Shown: positions 23,108-32,111 of the stretch, one piece after another | Layout of the letters: every line of letters starts with the position of its first letter | Position numbering within the stretch: the stretch's first letter is position 1 | NCBI GenBank assembly: GCA_964653855.1 | Contig: CAZZFV010000017.1 | Span: 1 to 41,526 of the forward strand | Source: RGIG3528 sp964653855 | GTDB lineage: Bacteria > Bacillota > Clostridia > Lachnospirales > Lachnospiraceae | Reading direction: 5' to 3' | DNA: 41,526 bases | Notes under the pieces: generated by a model | What the model was told of the DNA's origin: nothing | Databases searched by the model: none | Seen by the model: only the letters and a program-made list of their open reading frames with translations | Translations under genes and position numbers: made by a program

Positions 23108-26100
23108 CTATTTAATTTTTTTGCTTCTCATGTATGCGAAAACGCCGCCTATAACAGCCGCAAGTACGGCTATCAATATGATGATTGCGGCGGGACTTGA
23201 GCCCGTAGACTCACTGTCCTGAACATCCGAAGGAGAAGCGGTGGGATCGGGCATAGGAGTATCATCGGTTGTGACGGGAGCGGAAACCGTGGGTGTTGCA
23301 GTGGTTGCGGAATCCTGTTTATCCGTGCTATCCGAAGTGCTTCCCTGTGTCTCAAAATTTTTGAGCGCCTCAATGCGTGCGGGATCGTCAAAGTCAATCG
23401 AGACAGCGCTTGCACATTCAAGACGTGCACCTGCGTCTGCGGGCGCCTTGTCCGTAAGTGTGAGAAGTCCGTTCATTACGATCTGACCGTCCGCGTTTCT
23501 TGTGGGAGCAATGCTCGTGTCAAGGCTTACAAACCAGTCTTCCGAAGCCTTTACGCTCTTTGTGTTGCCGTTCGGCCAATAATAGTTTGTTTCGCCGTAA
23601 ACTTTTGATTCAACCTGTGTGCCCTTTAAGTCGATGTTGTCAACAGTGCCGTTATCGTTTCTGAACGAAATGATTCCGTTTGCGGAATAATCGGTATTTT
23701 GGGCATCTTTGGTATAGAATGCAACGTTGTAGCTGTGGTTATTGAAGCTTGTGCAATTTGTTACCTGAACATCCGGACAGCTGTTTGAATCGATGCCCTT
23801 TGTCTTGTTGTCATAAGCTATGCAATTTATGAGTTCGTGATATCCGGAGATGCTTGAACCTCCGAGCTTAAAGCCGTTTCCGTTGCCGGCTACGGTTCCG
23901 TCCGAAAGATATCCGTTTCTGTATGCGATACAGTTCTTTATTACAACGCTTCCGATCGAGCCTGTTTCCGTCTTTGCGTAAAGATCCCAACCGTCGTCGG
24001 CGTTGCAATAAGCGATACATCCGTCAAATACGTTGCCTACACCCGTTGTAAGTTTGCATGCAAATCCGTCCGCGTCTTCGTATCCGGGGTCTGCGTTGTC
24101 GTGAGACGTACAATTCAAGATAAGGTTGTATGTCGGCCAGTATTCGGATGTGTCAAGCGAATTGAGTCTTGAAATCTGAATGCCGGTGTTTCCGTTGTTG
24201 TATGCGTTTACGTTGTCCACAACGCAATGATTTCCGGAAATCTGAAGCCCTTTTTGGGAAGGACCGGAGTTGCATACGTCAAATCCCGCAAGATACCAAT
24301 AATCGCCGCCGATTACGATGCCGGCATAATAATTTCCGAAATCGAGAACGGGTCTTTCTGTTGCTGTGGGATCGGGAAGCACATAAATCATGTTGCCTTC
24401 CGTACCGCCCTGACCGCGTCCGACGCTTATCTTGGATTCCATATTGTAGGTGCCGCCCGCAAGATAGATTGTCTGTCCCGCATGTGCGTAGGAGAGAGCG
24501 GCTTGCAAGCTTAAAGGCGATTTCTTTGTGCCCTTGCCGTAAGCGCTTCCGTCGGGAGATACATAAATTATGTCACCCGAAAGAGGCTCATAGTCGACTT
24601 CAAATGTTTCCGTCTTTGTGCTGTAGTCGTCAAATGCGGAATATTCTCCGTTGGGCTTAAAGCCTTCGGTGGGTGTGAATTCCATTATGAGACCGTTTAC
24701 ACCTTTTGTGAGAGTGGTGTTTATCTTTAAATATTCACCCTGTTTTACTGCCGCGTTTTCAACGATAATTTCCTTTGTGGCACGGTTTGTGAGCTTAAGT
24801 GTGCCGTCTGAGTTTGCGTAGAAAATGAATGTATAATCGGGAGAACCGACAGCCTGTGCCGAAATTCCCTTTATTTGTGTCTTATAATATGTAATTTCTC
24901 TGCCCTCTGCGGGAGCGTCCGTTTCGGGATTCGATGTTGTAAGCTTGATATCGGAAACCGTTATGTCAAATGTTCTTGATGCGAAGAAGCCGACATAGAT
25001 GTTTTCTTCGTCGATTCCGGTTAAGTTTTCACGATTCAAATCGTAATAAAGCTTCGAAGATTCGTTGCCCTGCTCATCGATATAGGTGAGAATATAACCC
25101 GTGTTGTTTCTCGTGAGGCGGAACGTGAAATCCGTGAGCTCTTTATATGTTCCGAGTTCATCGGAAGGATTTGATACGTTTCCTATGATATTACCCTTCA
25201 AATAAACCTTACCCGATGTTTCGAGTGTCGACATTGTTGACTGAAAAATGTTTGTCGCAAAGTTTGATGTGTTAACAAGGCCTTTATCGATCAAATATTT
25301 TGTAACGCCGATTTTTTCCTGTGCGCCGAGACCGAGTTTCATCTGAACGCTCTTTGTTGTGTCGCCTGCGCTTGAAGGCATGATTTCGCCTGTTTCGGTG
25401 TCAAAGTAATAAACAACCTTTGTACCGGTAATCATGTAGGAGTTGTTCCAGAATACGGATCCGTCACCGTTTTCGGCAACGGCGTCACATGCCATAAGTC
25501 CGAAACCGTCCTGGCCGTTTGTGTATTTCCAGGAATTTACGTGAATTTTGCCTTCGAGCACAAAGTTCTCGGTTGCCGCATTTATTGTGGTGTAATAAAA
25601 AGCAAGTCCGTCGGTGGAAGAGGATTGAAGTTTTCCCTTACTGTTAAGCGAACAAATTCTAACGGATCCGTCGCCTTCGTTGGCGCTTCCCGTGTAATAG
25701 TTGTTTTTGGTGTCAACGCCCGTTCCGAATGCGGAGAATGCCCATGCGCGGCGAGCGTCCGATGTCATTGTTGCGGACAAAGTTTCACCGAAATCCGCAA
25801 TTTCGTCGTTTCTCTTTGACTTAATCGCAAAATCGTATTTTGTGCCTACGGTGAGTCCTTTTACCGTTCCCGTAAGCTCCGTCGATGTTGTGCCGTAAAT
25901 CCACTCCAAGTCGCCCGTTACCCTATAATAAATGTCGTAGGCTGTGGCTTCCGGTGTTTCAAGGTAAGCTATGCTTGCCGTTCCGTTTCCCGCGCTTGTC
26001 GCCGACAAAACATTTGTCGATTCGAGCGGAAGAATGAAGTCGATTGTGTCGCTCATCGTCATCATCTTCGTTTCACCTTCACGGATGGCGTAAAGCCTGA

Positions 26101-26887
26101 ATGAGTATGTGTCCGTTGCGGGCGGTGTGAAAACAAGATTTCCGCTGTCACCGTCGATCGCACACGTGAGTGTGTCGACCGTTTTTCCCTTGCTTGATAA
26201 CATATCGATCGATACGTTGTCGGCACCGTCATAGCCGATAACCATGTCAAAGTTTACGGTTATTGTGCCGTTCTCGGTTGAGAGACTTGTGATTACGGGG
26301 GCGGCAACATCCTTCCAAAGTGCGCGCGGTGCACGTGCGCCTGCGGAATAATCGTTGACCGTAATGCCGAGAAGTCTGACACCGCGGTTATAGTCCGCAT
26401 GATAGGGGGATTTTACATAATATGTTCCTGCGGGAAGTCCCGTGTAGGAAACAATTGTTTTTCCTGTACCGGAGCATGTTGTGACGCCTTCGTTGTTTGC
26501 GATTACGTTACCGTTTTCGTCCGTTAAAGCAAATGCGGAAACGTTTGTGCTTCCCGTTGATGCAACGGACAACGTGACATCGGAATTGCCTCCCGTCGTA
26601 AATGACATGCTTCCCGTGTCCGCCTTACCTATTTCGATTGCGAAAATCGCATCGTTTTTGGTACGGTATGACATTGTTCCGTTTGATTTAAAGTAGCTTG
26701 TTACAAAGGATGTGCCGTCGGGAATCGCTTCCTTGTCCGCAACACCCGTCGCATCGATGTCGGCGGGATCAAATACGAATTCTCCGTCGGCTGCAAGTGC
26801 CTCGTTTCCGTTAATTGCGCCCGTGATTCCGATTGCCGTAAAAAGGCAAACGAGAAGCGCAAATACGGCTTTTAGTTTCTTTCCCAT
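23108..26887 (-). CDS. Large membrane-anchored PL9 pectate lyase
   Basis: A 1259-residue surface enzyme cleaving polygalacturonate by beta-elimination. Residues 1-32 are a signal peptide. Beta-sandwich domains follow, including fibronectin-III-like modules at about 193-290 and 291-376. A larger region (about 380-655) may be a carbohydrate-binding or laminin-G-like domain. The right-handed beta-helix lies at about 772-1165. Family PL9 residues are visible: Asp940 (DADGF), Asp964, Asp965 and Asp968 (ADDGWD), and Lys1007 (GNGFKLGG). The 24-residue gap from Asp940 to Asp964 equals that in Pel9A, where these bind calcium and the Lys is the base. A Ser/Thr/Pro linker (1181-1230), one TM (1232-1253) and a KSKKIK tail anchor it; no LPXTG is present. 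Confidence 0.93.
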   Translation of the reverse strand: MGKKLKAVFALLVCLFTAIGITGAINGNEALAADGEFVFDPADIDATGVADKEAIPDGTSFVTSYFKSNGTMSYRTKNDAIFAIEIGKADTGSMSFTTGGNSDVTLSVASTGSTNVSAFALTDENGNVIANNEGVTTCSGTGKTIVSYTGLPAGTYYVKSPYHADYNRGVRLLGITVNDYSAGARAPRALWKDVAAPVITSLSTENGTITVNFDMVIGYDGADNVSIDMLSSKGKTVDTLTCAIDGDSGNLVFTPPATDTYSFRLYAIREGETKMMTMSDTIDFILPLESTNVLSATSAGNGTASIAYLETPEATAYDIYYRVTGDLEWIYGTTSTELTGTVKGLTVGTKYDFAIKSKRNDEIADFGETLSATMTSDARRAWAFSAFGTGVDTKNNYYTGSANEGDGSVRICSLNSKGKLQSSSTDGLAFYYTTINAATENFVLEGKIHVNSWKYTNGQDGFGLMACDAVAENGDGSVFWNNSYMITGTKVVYYFDTETGEIMPSSAGDTTKSVQMKLGLGAQEKIGVTKYLIDKGLVNTSNFATNIFQSTMSTLETSGKVYLKGNIIGNVSNPSDELGTYKELTDFTFRLTRNNTGYILTYIDEQGNESSKLYYDLNRENLTGIDEENIYVGFFASRTFDITVSDIKLTTSNPETDAPAEGREITYYKTQIKGISAQAVGSPDYTFIFYANSDGTLKLTNRATKEIIVENAAVKQGEYLKINTTLTKGVNGLIMEFTPTEGFKPNGEYSAFDDYSTKTETFEVDYEPLSGDIIYVSPDGSAYGKGTKKSPLSLQAALSYAHAGQTIYLAGGTYNMESKISVGRGQGGTEGNMIYVLPDPTATERPVLDFGNYYAGIVIGGDYWYLAGFDVCNSGPSQKGLQISGNHCVVDNVNAYNNGNTGIQISRLNSLDTSEYWPTYNLILNCTSHDNADPGYEDADGFACKLTTGVGNVFDGCIAYCNADDGWDLYAKTETGSIGSVVIKNCIAYRNGYLSDGTVAGNGNGFKLGGSSISGYHELINCIAYDNKTKGIDSNSCPDVQVTNCTSFNNHSYNVAFYTKDAQNTDYSANGIISFRNDNGTVDNIDLKGTQVESKVYGETNYYWPNGNTKSVKASEDWFVSLDTSIAPTRNADGQIVMNGLLTLTDKAPADAGARLECASAVSIDFDDPARIEALKNFETQGSTSDSTDKQDSATTATPTVSAPVTTDDTPMPDPTASPSDVQDSESTGSSPAAIIILIAVLAAVIGGVFAYMRSKKIK

Positions 26888-26916
26888 AAGAAAACTCCTC
26901 TCTTAAATTTTATATA

Positions 26917-26935
26917 AAACGCGATCGGCGCGTTT
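26917..26935 (-). promoter_or_regulatory. Small hairpin in the pectate lyase leader
   Basis: AAACGCG and CGCGTTT pair around a 5-base loop, about 30 bases before the ATG and upstream of an AGAGGAG ribosome binding site. TATATA-like sequence lies just beyond it as a possible -10. It could stabilise the mRNA or act as an operator. Confidence 0.4.
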
Positions 26936-26955
26936 ATATATACGTATTTATGATG

Positions 26956-27158
26956 TTGAGGTCAAAAGGCATTTTGACCTCAATGATACACGGATTGCTA
27001 TGTGCGTTGCACTCTCGCAATCCTGCAAACATTCGTAATTCGCTCGTTTTTCTTTCGAAAAACGGCTACTTACTCATGTTTTGGTGGTTCAAAATGTCAA
27101 AATTTCTCATGCAAATAACTTTGCATCGAAATTTTGAACCTTTTGAACCTTGTATCAT
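26956..27158. repeat. Fold-back intergenic element, MITE-like
   Basis: Four inverted repeats are packed in about 200 bases: TTGAGGTCAAAA/TTTTGACCTCAA (26956-26983), GGATTGC/GCAATCC (26992-27023), CGTTTTTC/GAAAAACG (27045-27064) and a long hairpin (27086-27140) with arms GGTTCAAAAT/ATTTTGAACC and an inner ATGCAAA/TTTGCAT stem. An 8-base inverted pair ATGATACA/TGTATCAT brackets 26983-27158. No transposase or T-run terminator is present. It looks like a non-autonomous mobile or structured intergenic repeat, not a gene. Confidence 0.6.
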
Positions 27159-27173
27159 ATCTAAAATTCATCG

Positions 27174-28169
27174 TCAAAGGAGCCCAAGCGTCCTCATGAT
27201 TACGATGGTTATATATATTGTAACAATTGAAACGATACTTGTCCATACAACAAGTTGGGCGGCAAGACGTCCGTCGTTTTTCATTTCGTCCGCCATAACC
27301 GCGCTCGCAACCGCAACGGGTGTACCGAACAGTGCGATTATCGAAGGATATTCGGTAGCTGTGAACGTAAAAAAGTCCGTATATTTTGATAATATTACCG
27401 CAAGGAATATTGCGAGAGCGGGCGATATTACCGTTCTTGAGAGAACACCGATTATGATTTCCCTTAAGCTTCCGCGTGTTGTCTTTAAATCAAAGCGTCC
27501 GCCGAGCACAATGAGTGCGAGAGGGGTAGCCATTTTGGATACACTTTCGATTGACGTATACAAAAAGGGAAGATTTCCTTTTAAAGTGAAGCCGAATCCG
27601 AAAGAGCGTATGATGAGAGCAACAACTCCCAGAGCAACGCCGATTATAAGCGGATTGGTAACGATCGAGTGAATTATTGAGCGTACCTTTTTTTTGCCGT
27701 TACCGGATTCGCCCGACCAAATCGATAAAGCGAACACGGACAAAATATTGTATAAGGGAATGGTAAATGCCGACAATACGGCTGCAGCTCCCTTTGCCGC
27801 GGCGCTTCCGAGAGACTCGGCAAGCGGAATTCCGATTATTGCGAAGTTTGACCGAAAAACGCATTGAAGGATGACTCCCTTCTGAGAATCTTTCGGTATC
27901 GCAAACTTTACAAAAACGAGGCCTGCGGCAAAGAGCAGCGATACAAAGCCGATGCAATAAAGAACAAACGAGAAATTAATCTCTGTCAACGAACCTATTG
28001 AATAAACGTTTACAAAAAGGAGACACGGAAGCGCAACTTTAAAGACGAACGAGTTTGCGTTTTTTAGGAAATCTTCCTTTAAAAATCCTATGCGTGCGAG
28101 AGCATATCCGAGATATACCTGAATCAGTATCGGAGCAATGGCATTGAAGGCAAAATAAAGATTTTCCAT
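27174..28169 (-). CDS. AEC-family (auxin efflux carrier) transporter
   Basis: A 331-residue carrier with about ten hydrophobic segments in two halves joined by a charged loop near 155-165 (SGESGNGKKKVRS). Family features are LIQVYLGYALARIGFL at the start, the FRSNFAIIGIPL and ALPCLLF stretches in the first half and MATPLALIVLGG in the second. Bacterial AEC proteins move organic acids such as malate or malonate, or amino acids. AAGGAG precedes the ATG. It begins 36 bases after uxaB, so the two are probably one operon, and the substrate may be a uronate or related sugar acid; this is inference from position. Confidence 0.9.
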   Translation of the reverse strand: MENLYFAFNAIAPILIQVYLGYALARIGFLKEDFLKNANSFVFKVALPCLLFVNVYSIGSLTEINFSFVLYCIGFVSLLFAAGLVFVKFAIPKDSQKGVILQCVFRSNFAIIGIPLAESLGSAAAKGAAAVLSAFTIPLYNILSVFALSIWSGESGNGKKKVRSIIHSIVTNPLIIGVALGVVALIIRSFGFGFTLKGNLPFLYTSIESVSKMATPLALIVLGGRFDLKTTRGSLREIIIGVLSRTVISPALAIFLAVILSKYTDFFTFTATEYPSIIALFGTPVAVASAVMADEMKNDGRLAAQLVVWTSIVSIVTIYITIVIMRTLGLL

Positions 28170-28205
28170 TTTGTTTAAGTCTCCTTGTATATATAAGGAT
28201 ATAGA

Positions 28206-29702
28206 TTACTTTAAGCAGCTCTTAAAGGCTTCCATGGCGCCGTTTTGGCGGATGAATTCGAGATTCTTGATCGTTGCGTATTCAAATCCGGGAACCGTGC
28301 CTAAATCCCTGCCCCAGAAAGCGGTGTTTGACATAACGTCATGAACGAGCGTCTTAACGGATGCGTTTCTTCTCTCATAATAGAATTCGAGAACAAAACG
28401 ATCGTCTTTTACATAATATGTGTTTCCGAGAGGACGGCGGCACTTAAGACCCGTGTCGTCGAGATCCTGTATGTCGGAAGAATAGTGAGCGATAAGGAGT
28501 GCAAAGCTCATTGTGAGGCACTTCGGAAGCTCGTGCTTCGTTTCCACATATTCGATGAAGCTCGGATAGTTTCTCGCAAGCCACTTGGAGGTGGAATTGA
28601 GTGTAATGCTGAGAAGCTCGTGGTTTACGAAAGGATTGTTGAAACGATCCTGTACGGCTTCGGCAAAATCACACAAATCCTTTTTGTCAAGCGGAAGAGT
28701 GGGAATTACTTCATCATAAAGCATTTTGTTCATGAAGCCGCGGATGTTGTCGTCATGCATGCAATCGCGCACAATGTCAAAGCCTGCAAGATATGCACCC
28801 GGAACAAATCCCGTATGTGCACCGTTCAAGATTCTTACCTTACGCTTCTTGTAAGGAGTTACGTCGGGAACAACTATGCAATTGACGCCCGCACGCTTAA
28901 AAGGAAGCTTTTCGGCAAGCCATGCGGGTCCCTCGATGTTCCAGACACCGAAAATTTCGCCGACGTCGATAAGCTCGTCGTGATATCCGTTTTCTTCTTC
29001 GAGACGCTTAACTTCTTCGGCGTCCCTTATACGTCCGGGAACGATTCTGTCAACGAGAGTCGAGCAGAAGAGACACTCGGTGTTTACATAATTCTTGAAT
29101 TCGTCGCCCAAATTCCACTGAGCGATGTACTTGTTGACGCAGTTTAAAAGCTCTTTTCCGTTGTTGTCGATGAGCTCGCACGAAAGAATAACGACGCCGG
29201 GCTTCTTTGCAAGGAATCTCGCATAAAGCACCTGGGTAAGCTTTCCGGGGAAAGAAGATGCGGGCCTGTCGTCCTTGTTGCAAGCGGGATCGTATGCGAT
29301 TCCGGCTTCCGTTGTGTTTGAAACGATGTATTCGAGGTCACTTGACACAGCAAGACGCATCATATCGTCAAAACCTTCTTCGGTGTAAGGGTTAAGGCAG
29401 CGTGAAACAGACGAAATGACTCTCTTTTTGTCAACCTTTTCGCCTTTTTCGCGTCCGCGAAGATAAAGAGTGTAAAGGCCTTCCTGTGCGTTGATGAGGG
29501 GTGTGAGTCCGTTTCCGATGGGCTGCACAAGAACGATTTTGCCGTTGAATCCGGCTTTCTCGTTTGAGATGTCAAACCAATAATCGACAAAAGCACGAAG
29601 GAAATTTCCTTCTCCAAATTGCATGACCTTTTCCGGAGCATCTTTCAAAATGTAGCCGGAATAGCCGCTTTCCTTAAGAACTTCGTAGTTTAGTGTTTTC
29701 AT
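28206..29702 (-). CDS. uxaB: Tagaturonate reductase (altronate oxidoreductase)
   Basis: UxaB reduces D-tagaturonate, formed from galacturonate, to D-altronate with NADH. The 498-residue product shows VMQFGEGNFLRAFVDYW (Rossmann entry), VQPIGNGLTPLINAQEGLYTLYLRG, IVSNTTEAGI and KRKVRILNGAHTGFVPGAYLAG, typical of UxaB within the mannitol dehydrogenase superfamily. The length fits the family. It is clearly distinct from the uxuB product at 1236-2849, so the window encodes both uronate reductases. Usual partners uxaA and uxaC are not here. The promoter carries a TTGTGCAAATTGCACAA palindrome, a likely operator. Confidence 0.94.
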   Translation of the reverse strand: MKTLNYEVLKESGYSGYILKDAPEKVMQFGEGNFLRAFVDYWFDISNEKAGFNGKIVLVQPIGNGLTPLINAQEGLYTLYLRGREKGEKVDKKRVISSVSRCLNPYTEEGFDDMMRLAVSSDLEYIVSNTTEAGIAYDPACNKDDRPASSFPGKLTQVLYARFLAKKPGVVILSCELIDNNGKELLNCVNKYIAQWNLGDEFKNYVNTECLFCSTLVDRIVPGRIRDAEEVKRLEEENGYHDELIDVGEIFGVWNIEGPAWLAEKLPFKRAGVNCIVVPDVTPYKKRKVRILNGAHTGFVPGAYLAGFDIVRDCMHDDNIRGFMNKMLYDEVIPTLPLDKKDLCDFAEAVQDRFNNPFVNHELLSITLNSTSKWLARNYPSFIEYVETKHELPKCLTMSFALLIAHYSSDIQDLDDTGLKCRRPLGNTYYVKDDRFVLEFYYERRNASVKTLVHDVMSNTAFWGRDLGTVPGFEYATIKNLEFIRQNGAMEAFKSCLK

Positions 29703-29719
29703 AATCGTTCCCTTTCTTT

Positions 29720-29749
29720 ATTATAGGTTGTTGTGCAAATTGCACAAAA
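29720..29749 (-). promoter_or_regulatory. uxaB promoter with palindromic operator
   Basis: TATAAT (29725-29720 on the minus strand) lies downstream of TTGTGCAAATTGCACAA (29731-29747), a perfect palindrome of two 8-base arms around one base. The palindrome covers the weak -35 (TTGTGC, 16 bases upstream) and much of the spacer, a position suited to repression. Confidence 0.72.
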
Positions 29750-29994
29750 AAGGATTTCTTGTTAATCATGCATATTATATCGCTCTTTTTTTGAAATGAA
29801 ATAGCGACTTTTGCCTAAATACTATGTGTTTATTGCGGTGTTTAACAAAAAATAGTGCAAATTTTACTTTTTTTACACTTGTTTATATTGCGAAAGAGGG
29901 GTAGAATAAAGAAAACCTTGCAAAAAATGAAGCCTATTTACGAAATTTTTGACTGAAATCACGGGCTTCCGTATTTTACATCGTCAAAATAACA

Positions 29995-30025
29995 TTGTTT
30001 AATTTGCACGGCAAATATATATAAT
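29995..30025 (+). promoter_or_regulatory. Candidate promoter of the sugar ABC operon with an internal palindrome
   Basis: TATAAT (30020-30025) lies 19 bases from TTGTTT (29995-30000). The spacer holds ATTTGC-ACG-GCAAAT (30002-30016), perfect arms that share the core TTTGCAC with the uxaB operator in the divergent direction. Confidence 0.45.
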
Positions 30026-30269
30026 TTGTAAAAAATAAGTGTATTTATTTTAAACAAAAAACAAGTTTCGCATTGATTTACGGGCATTTGAGGCCTTCAC
30101 ATTGTTAAAATGTCGAAAATTTTTCGGAAACTCCGAGCAATTTTCACAAACCAAAAACGCAAGTATGACAAACGAAAAAAGTTAAAAACACCTTGTTTTA
30201 TCACAAATTTTATGTTAGAGTGTTCGTGTTAAAATTATACAAAAAATTTATAAATACATTTATCCAATC

Positions 30270-30284
30270 TGTGAAGTTTTCACA
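30270..30284 (+). promoter_or_regulatory. Palindrome before the first sugar ABC ATPase
   Basis: TGTGAAGTTTTCACA has perfect 6-base arms around GTT, 46 bases before the ATG at 30331. It could be an operator for one of the two AraC proteins or another regulator. Confidence 0.45.
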
Positions 30285-30330
30285 ATGGCGGTAAATGCTT
30301 ACAAAATACAAAAAAGGAAAGAACTTATCG

Positions 30331-31422
30331 ATGGCTAATTTAAGTTTGAAACAGGTTAACAAAGTTTATCCGAACGGATTCGCCGCTGTCCATGATTTTA
30401 ATCTCGAAATCAAGGACGGCGAATTTATTGTTTTTGTCGGCCCGTCCGGATGCGGAAAGTCGACAACGCTTCGTATGATTGCGGGACTTGAGGAAATTAC
30501 GTCGGGCAGTCTTTTTATAGGAGAAAAGAGAGCAAACAATCTTACTCCCAGACAGCGCGGAGTGTCGATGGTATTCCAGTCGTATGCGCTTTATCCCAAT
30601 ATGACCGTATACGAAAACATGGCATTCGGTCTCACACTTAAGGGCTATGACGAAGAAATAATAGAAAAGAGAGTAAAAGATGCCGCGCGCACGCTCGGAC
30701 TCATGAATTATCTCGACAAGATGCCCCGTGAACTGTCAGGCGGTCAGCGCCAGCGTGTTGCTGTAGGTCGTGCGATAATAAGACACGTTGACGTGTTCCT
30801 TATGGACGAGCCTCTTTCAAACCTCGACGCAAAGCTTCGTGTTACGATGCGTTCCGAGATCACGGCTATTCACAAAAAGGTCGGCGCAACAACGATTTAC
30901 GTTACGCACGATCAAACGGAAGCCATGACAATGGCGGACAGAATCGTTGTTATGAAAGACGGATGGATTAAGCAGGTGGGAACTCCCCGCGAGCTTTATT
31001 TCGATCCCGACAACATATTCGTTGCGGGCTTCATCGGCGAACCTCCGATGAACTTCGTAAAAGGAAAGATAGACAACGGCAAATTGATCGCAGAAGGCGG
31101 CAAGCTTTCGATTTCGTTAAAGGAAGGCTTTAAGGAAATAAACAAGCTTGAAGGAAAGAACGTAACGCTCGGGTTTAGACCCGAAGCCGTACTTCCCGCA
31201 TCAAGAAAGAACGGAGAGGGTGTAACGCTTGACAGCTACGTTACGCTCACGGAGCTTCTCGGAGACAGCGTAAACGTTTATGCGACCATCGGCGGTCACG
31301 ACCTCATATTCAAGCTTGAGCCGTCCGACATGCCGAAACGAAAAGAAAATACGGATTATTTCATACCGTACTCGGCAATGTATCTCTTTGATACCGAAAC
31401 GGAAGACAGGTTGAGGATTTGA
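30331..31422 (+). CDS. Sugar ABC transporter ATP-binding protein, MsmK/UgpC type (first copy)
   Basis: The 363-residue ATPase has Walker A GPSGCGKS, Q-loop VFQSYALYPNM, signature LSGGQRQR, Walker B FLMDEPLSNLDA and switch VTHDQTEAMT, plus a C-terminal OB/TOBE regulatory domain (about 240-363), as in CUT1 importers. ATG 30331 follows AAAGGAAAG; the upstream in-frame ATG at 30295 would add 12 residues not seen in the family. The stop overlaps the next start by one base (TGATG). A second, different ATPase of the same type lies at 37505-38569 in this operon. It would energise oligogalacturonide uptake; substrate by context. Confidence 0.93.
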   Translation: MANLSLKQVNKVYPNGFAAVHDFNLEIKDGEFIVFVGPSGCGKSTTLRMIAGLEEITSGSLFIGEKRANNLTPRQRGVSMVFQSYALYPNMTVYENMAFGLTLKGYDEEIIEKRVKDAARTLGLMNYLDKMPRELSGGQRQRVAVGRAIIRHVDVFLMDEPLSNLDAKLRVTMRSEITAIHKKVGATTIYVTHDQTEAMTMADRIVVMKDGWIKQVGTPRELYFDPDNIFVAGFIGEPPMNFVKGKIDNGKLIAEGGKLSISLKEGFKEINKLEGKNVTLGFRPEAVLPASRKNGEGVTLDSYVTLTELLGDSVNVYATIGGHDLIFKLEPSDMPKRKENTDYFIPYSAMYLFDTETEDRLRI

Positions 31423-32111
31423 TGGATACAAACAAACCAACAATAAGCTTTAACGTATACAGGACAACGGATCTCATTACGTTTACGTTTATTGCATGCG
31501 TGCTCGAATATTTAAACGTATTTGTATTTAAAAACTTTTTTACTTCCGAGCTTTACACATTGTCGATAATGCTTCCGATAACGCTTATCGTAATGCAAAG
31601 GTGGAACGGGTACGCACTTGTTCCGGCAATTTTTACGGGACTTGTGTACTGCATCGCAAACAAGGCCGAAAATCCCGCGACTTATATTACCTATATTGCC
31701 GGGAATTGCTTCATTATGATAAATCTTGTGTGGCAGAAGGCGGTCGGCAAAAAAAAGCTCGAAAAAAGTATTTTATGCCAGATACTTTATACGGTTACGG
31801 GATACATTCTCATGTCGGTGGGCCGTGCCGGAATCGCGGCGATATTCGAAGGGAGTTTCTTTGCGAATCTCAAAACATTTTTGATAGCGGACGAAATAAG
31901 CGGTGTCATCGGAATAATAATCGTAATCGTTGCCGCGCGTCAAAAGGATCTGTTTAAGGATCAAAAGGAATACTTAAAAGAACAGGCCGAAGGGAATACG
32001 AAAAATATTCCTGAACATGACAAAATAAGCCGTTATACTGCAGACAATAATTTTATTGAAGAGGAAGATATCGATGAAGGAAGAACAGATGATGAAACTT
32101 ATACCGGATGA
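31422..32111 (+). CDS. Membrane protein of unknown family in the sugar ABC operon
   Basis: I recognise no family. The 229-residue product has about six hydrophobic segments (near 16-33, 45-60, 66-82, 88-105, 122-142 and 152-170) and an acidic, probably cytoplasmic tail of about 55 residues ending EEEDIDEGRTDDETY. The layout, with an NGYALVPAIFTGLVYC loop, recalls small substrate-capture (S) components of ECF transporters, but no motif confirms that. The ATG shares a base with the ATPase stop, and the end overlaps the first permease gene by 38 bases. This tight coupling on both sides argues for a subunit or accessory of the transporter. Confidence 0.75.
   Translation: MDTNKPTISFNVYRTTDLITFTFIACVLEYLNVFVFKNFFTSELYTLSIMLPITLIVMQRWNGYALVPAIFTGLVYCIANKAENPATYITYIAGNCFIMINLVWQKAVGKKKLEKSILCQILYTVTGYILMSVGRAGIAAIFEGSFFANLKTFLIADEISGVIGIIIVIVAARQKDLFKDQKEYLKEQAEGNTKNIPEHDKISRYTADNNFIEEEDIDEGRTDDETYTG

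Larger units (their letters stand above)
29703..30330. other. AT-rich divergent control region between uxaB and the sugar ABC operon
   Basis: About 630 bases with no gene. It holds the uxaB promoter and operator (29720-29749), a lone GTGCAAAT half-site (29855-29862), a plausible plus promoter (TTGTTT at 29879, TAGAAT at 29902, 17 apart), a second one with ATTTGC/GCAAAT in its spacer (29995-30025), and a palindrome near the ATPase start (30270-30284). The leader of the plus operon would be long, 300-400 bases, and shows no riboswitch I recognise. Confidence 0.7.

Noticed and set aside
24169..24660. 163-residue Arg/Cys-rich frame inside the pectate lyase
   Set aside because: Composition is typical of an antisense shadow frame and there is no ribosome binding site.
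26950..27672. 240-residue plus-strand frame over the fold-back element and the AEC gene
   Set aside because: It crosses hairpin repeats and runs opposite the AEC carrier; its hydrophobic parts mirror the membrane segments of that gene.
28341..29147. 268-residue plus-strand frame opposite uxaB
   Set aside because: A long antisense frame arising from the codon use of uxaB; the uxaB protein is unmistakable.
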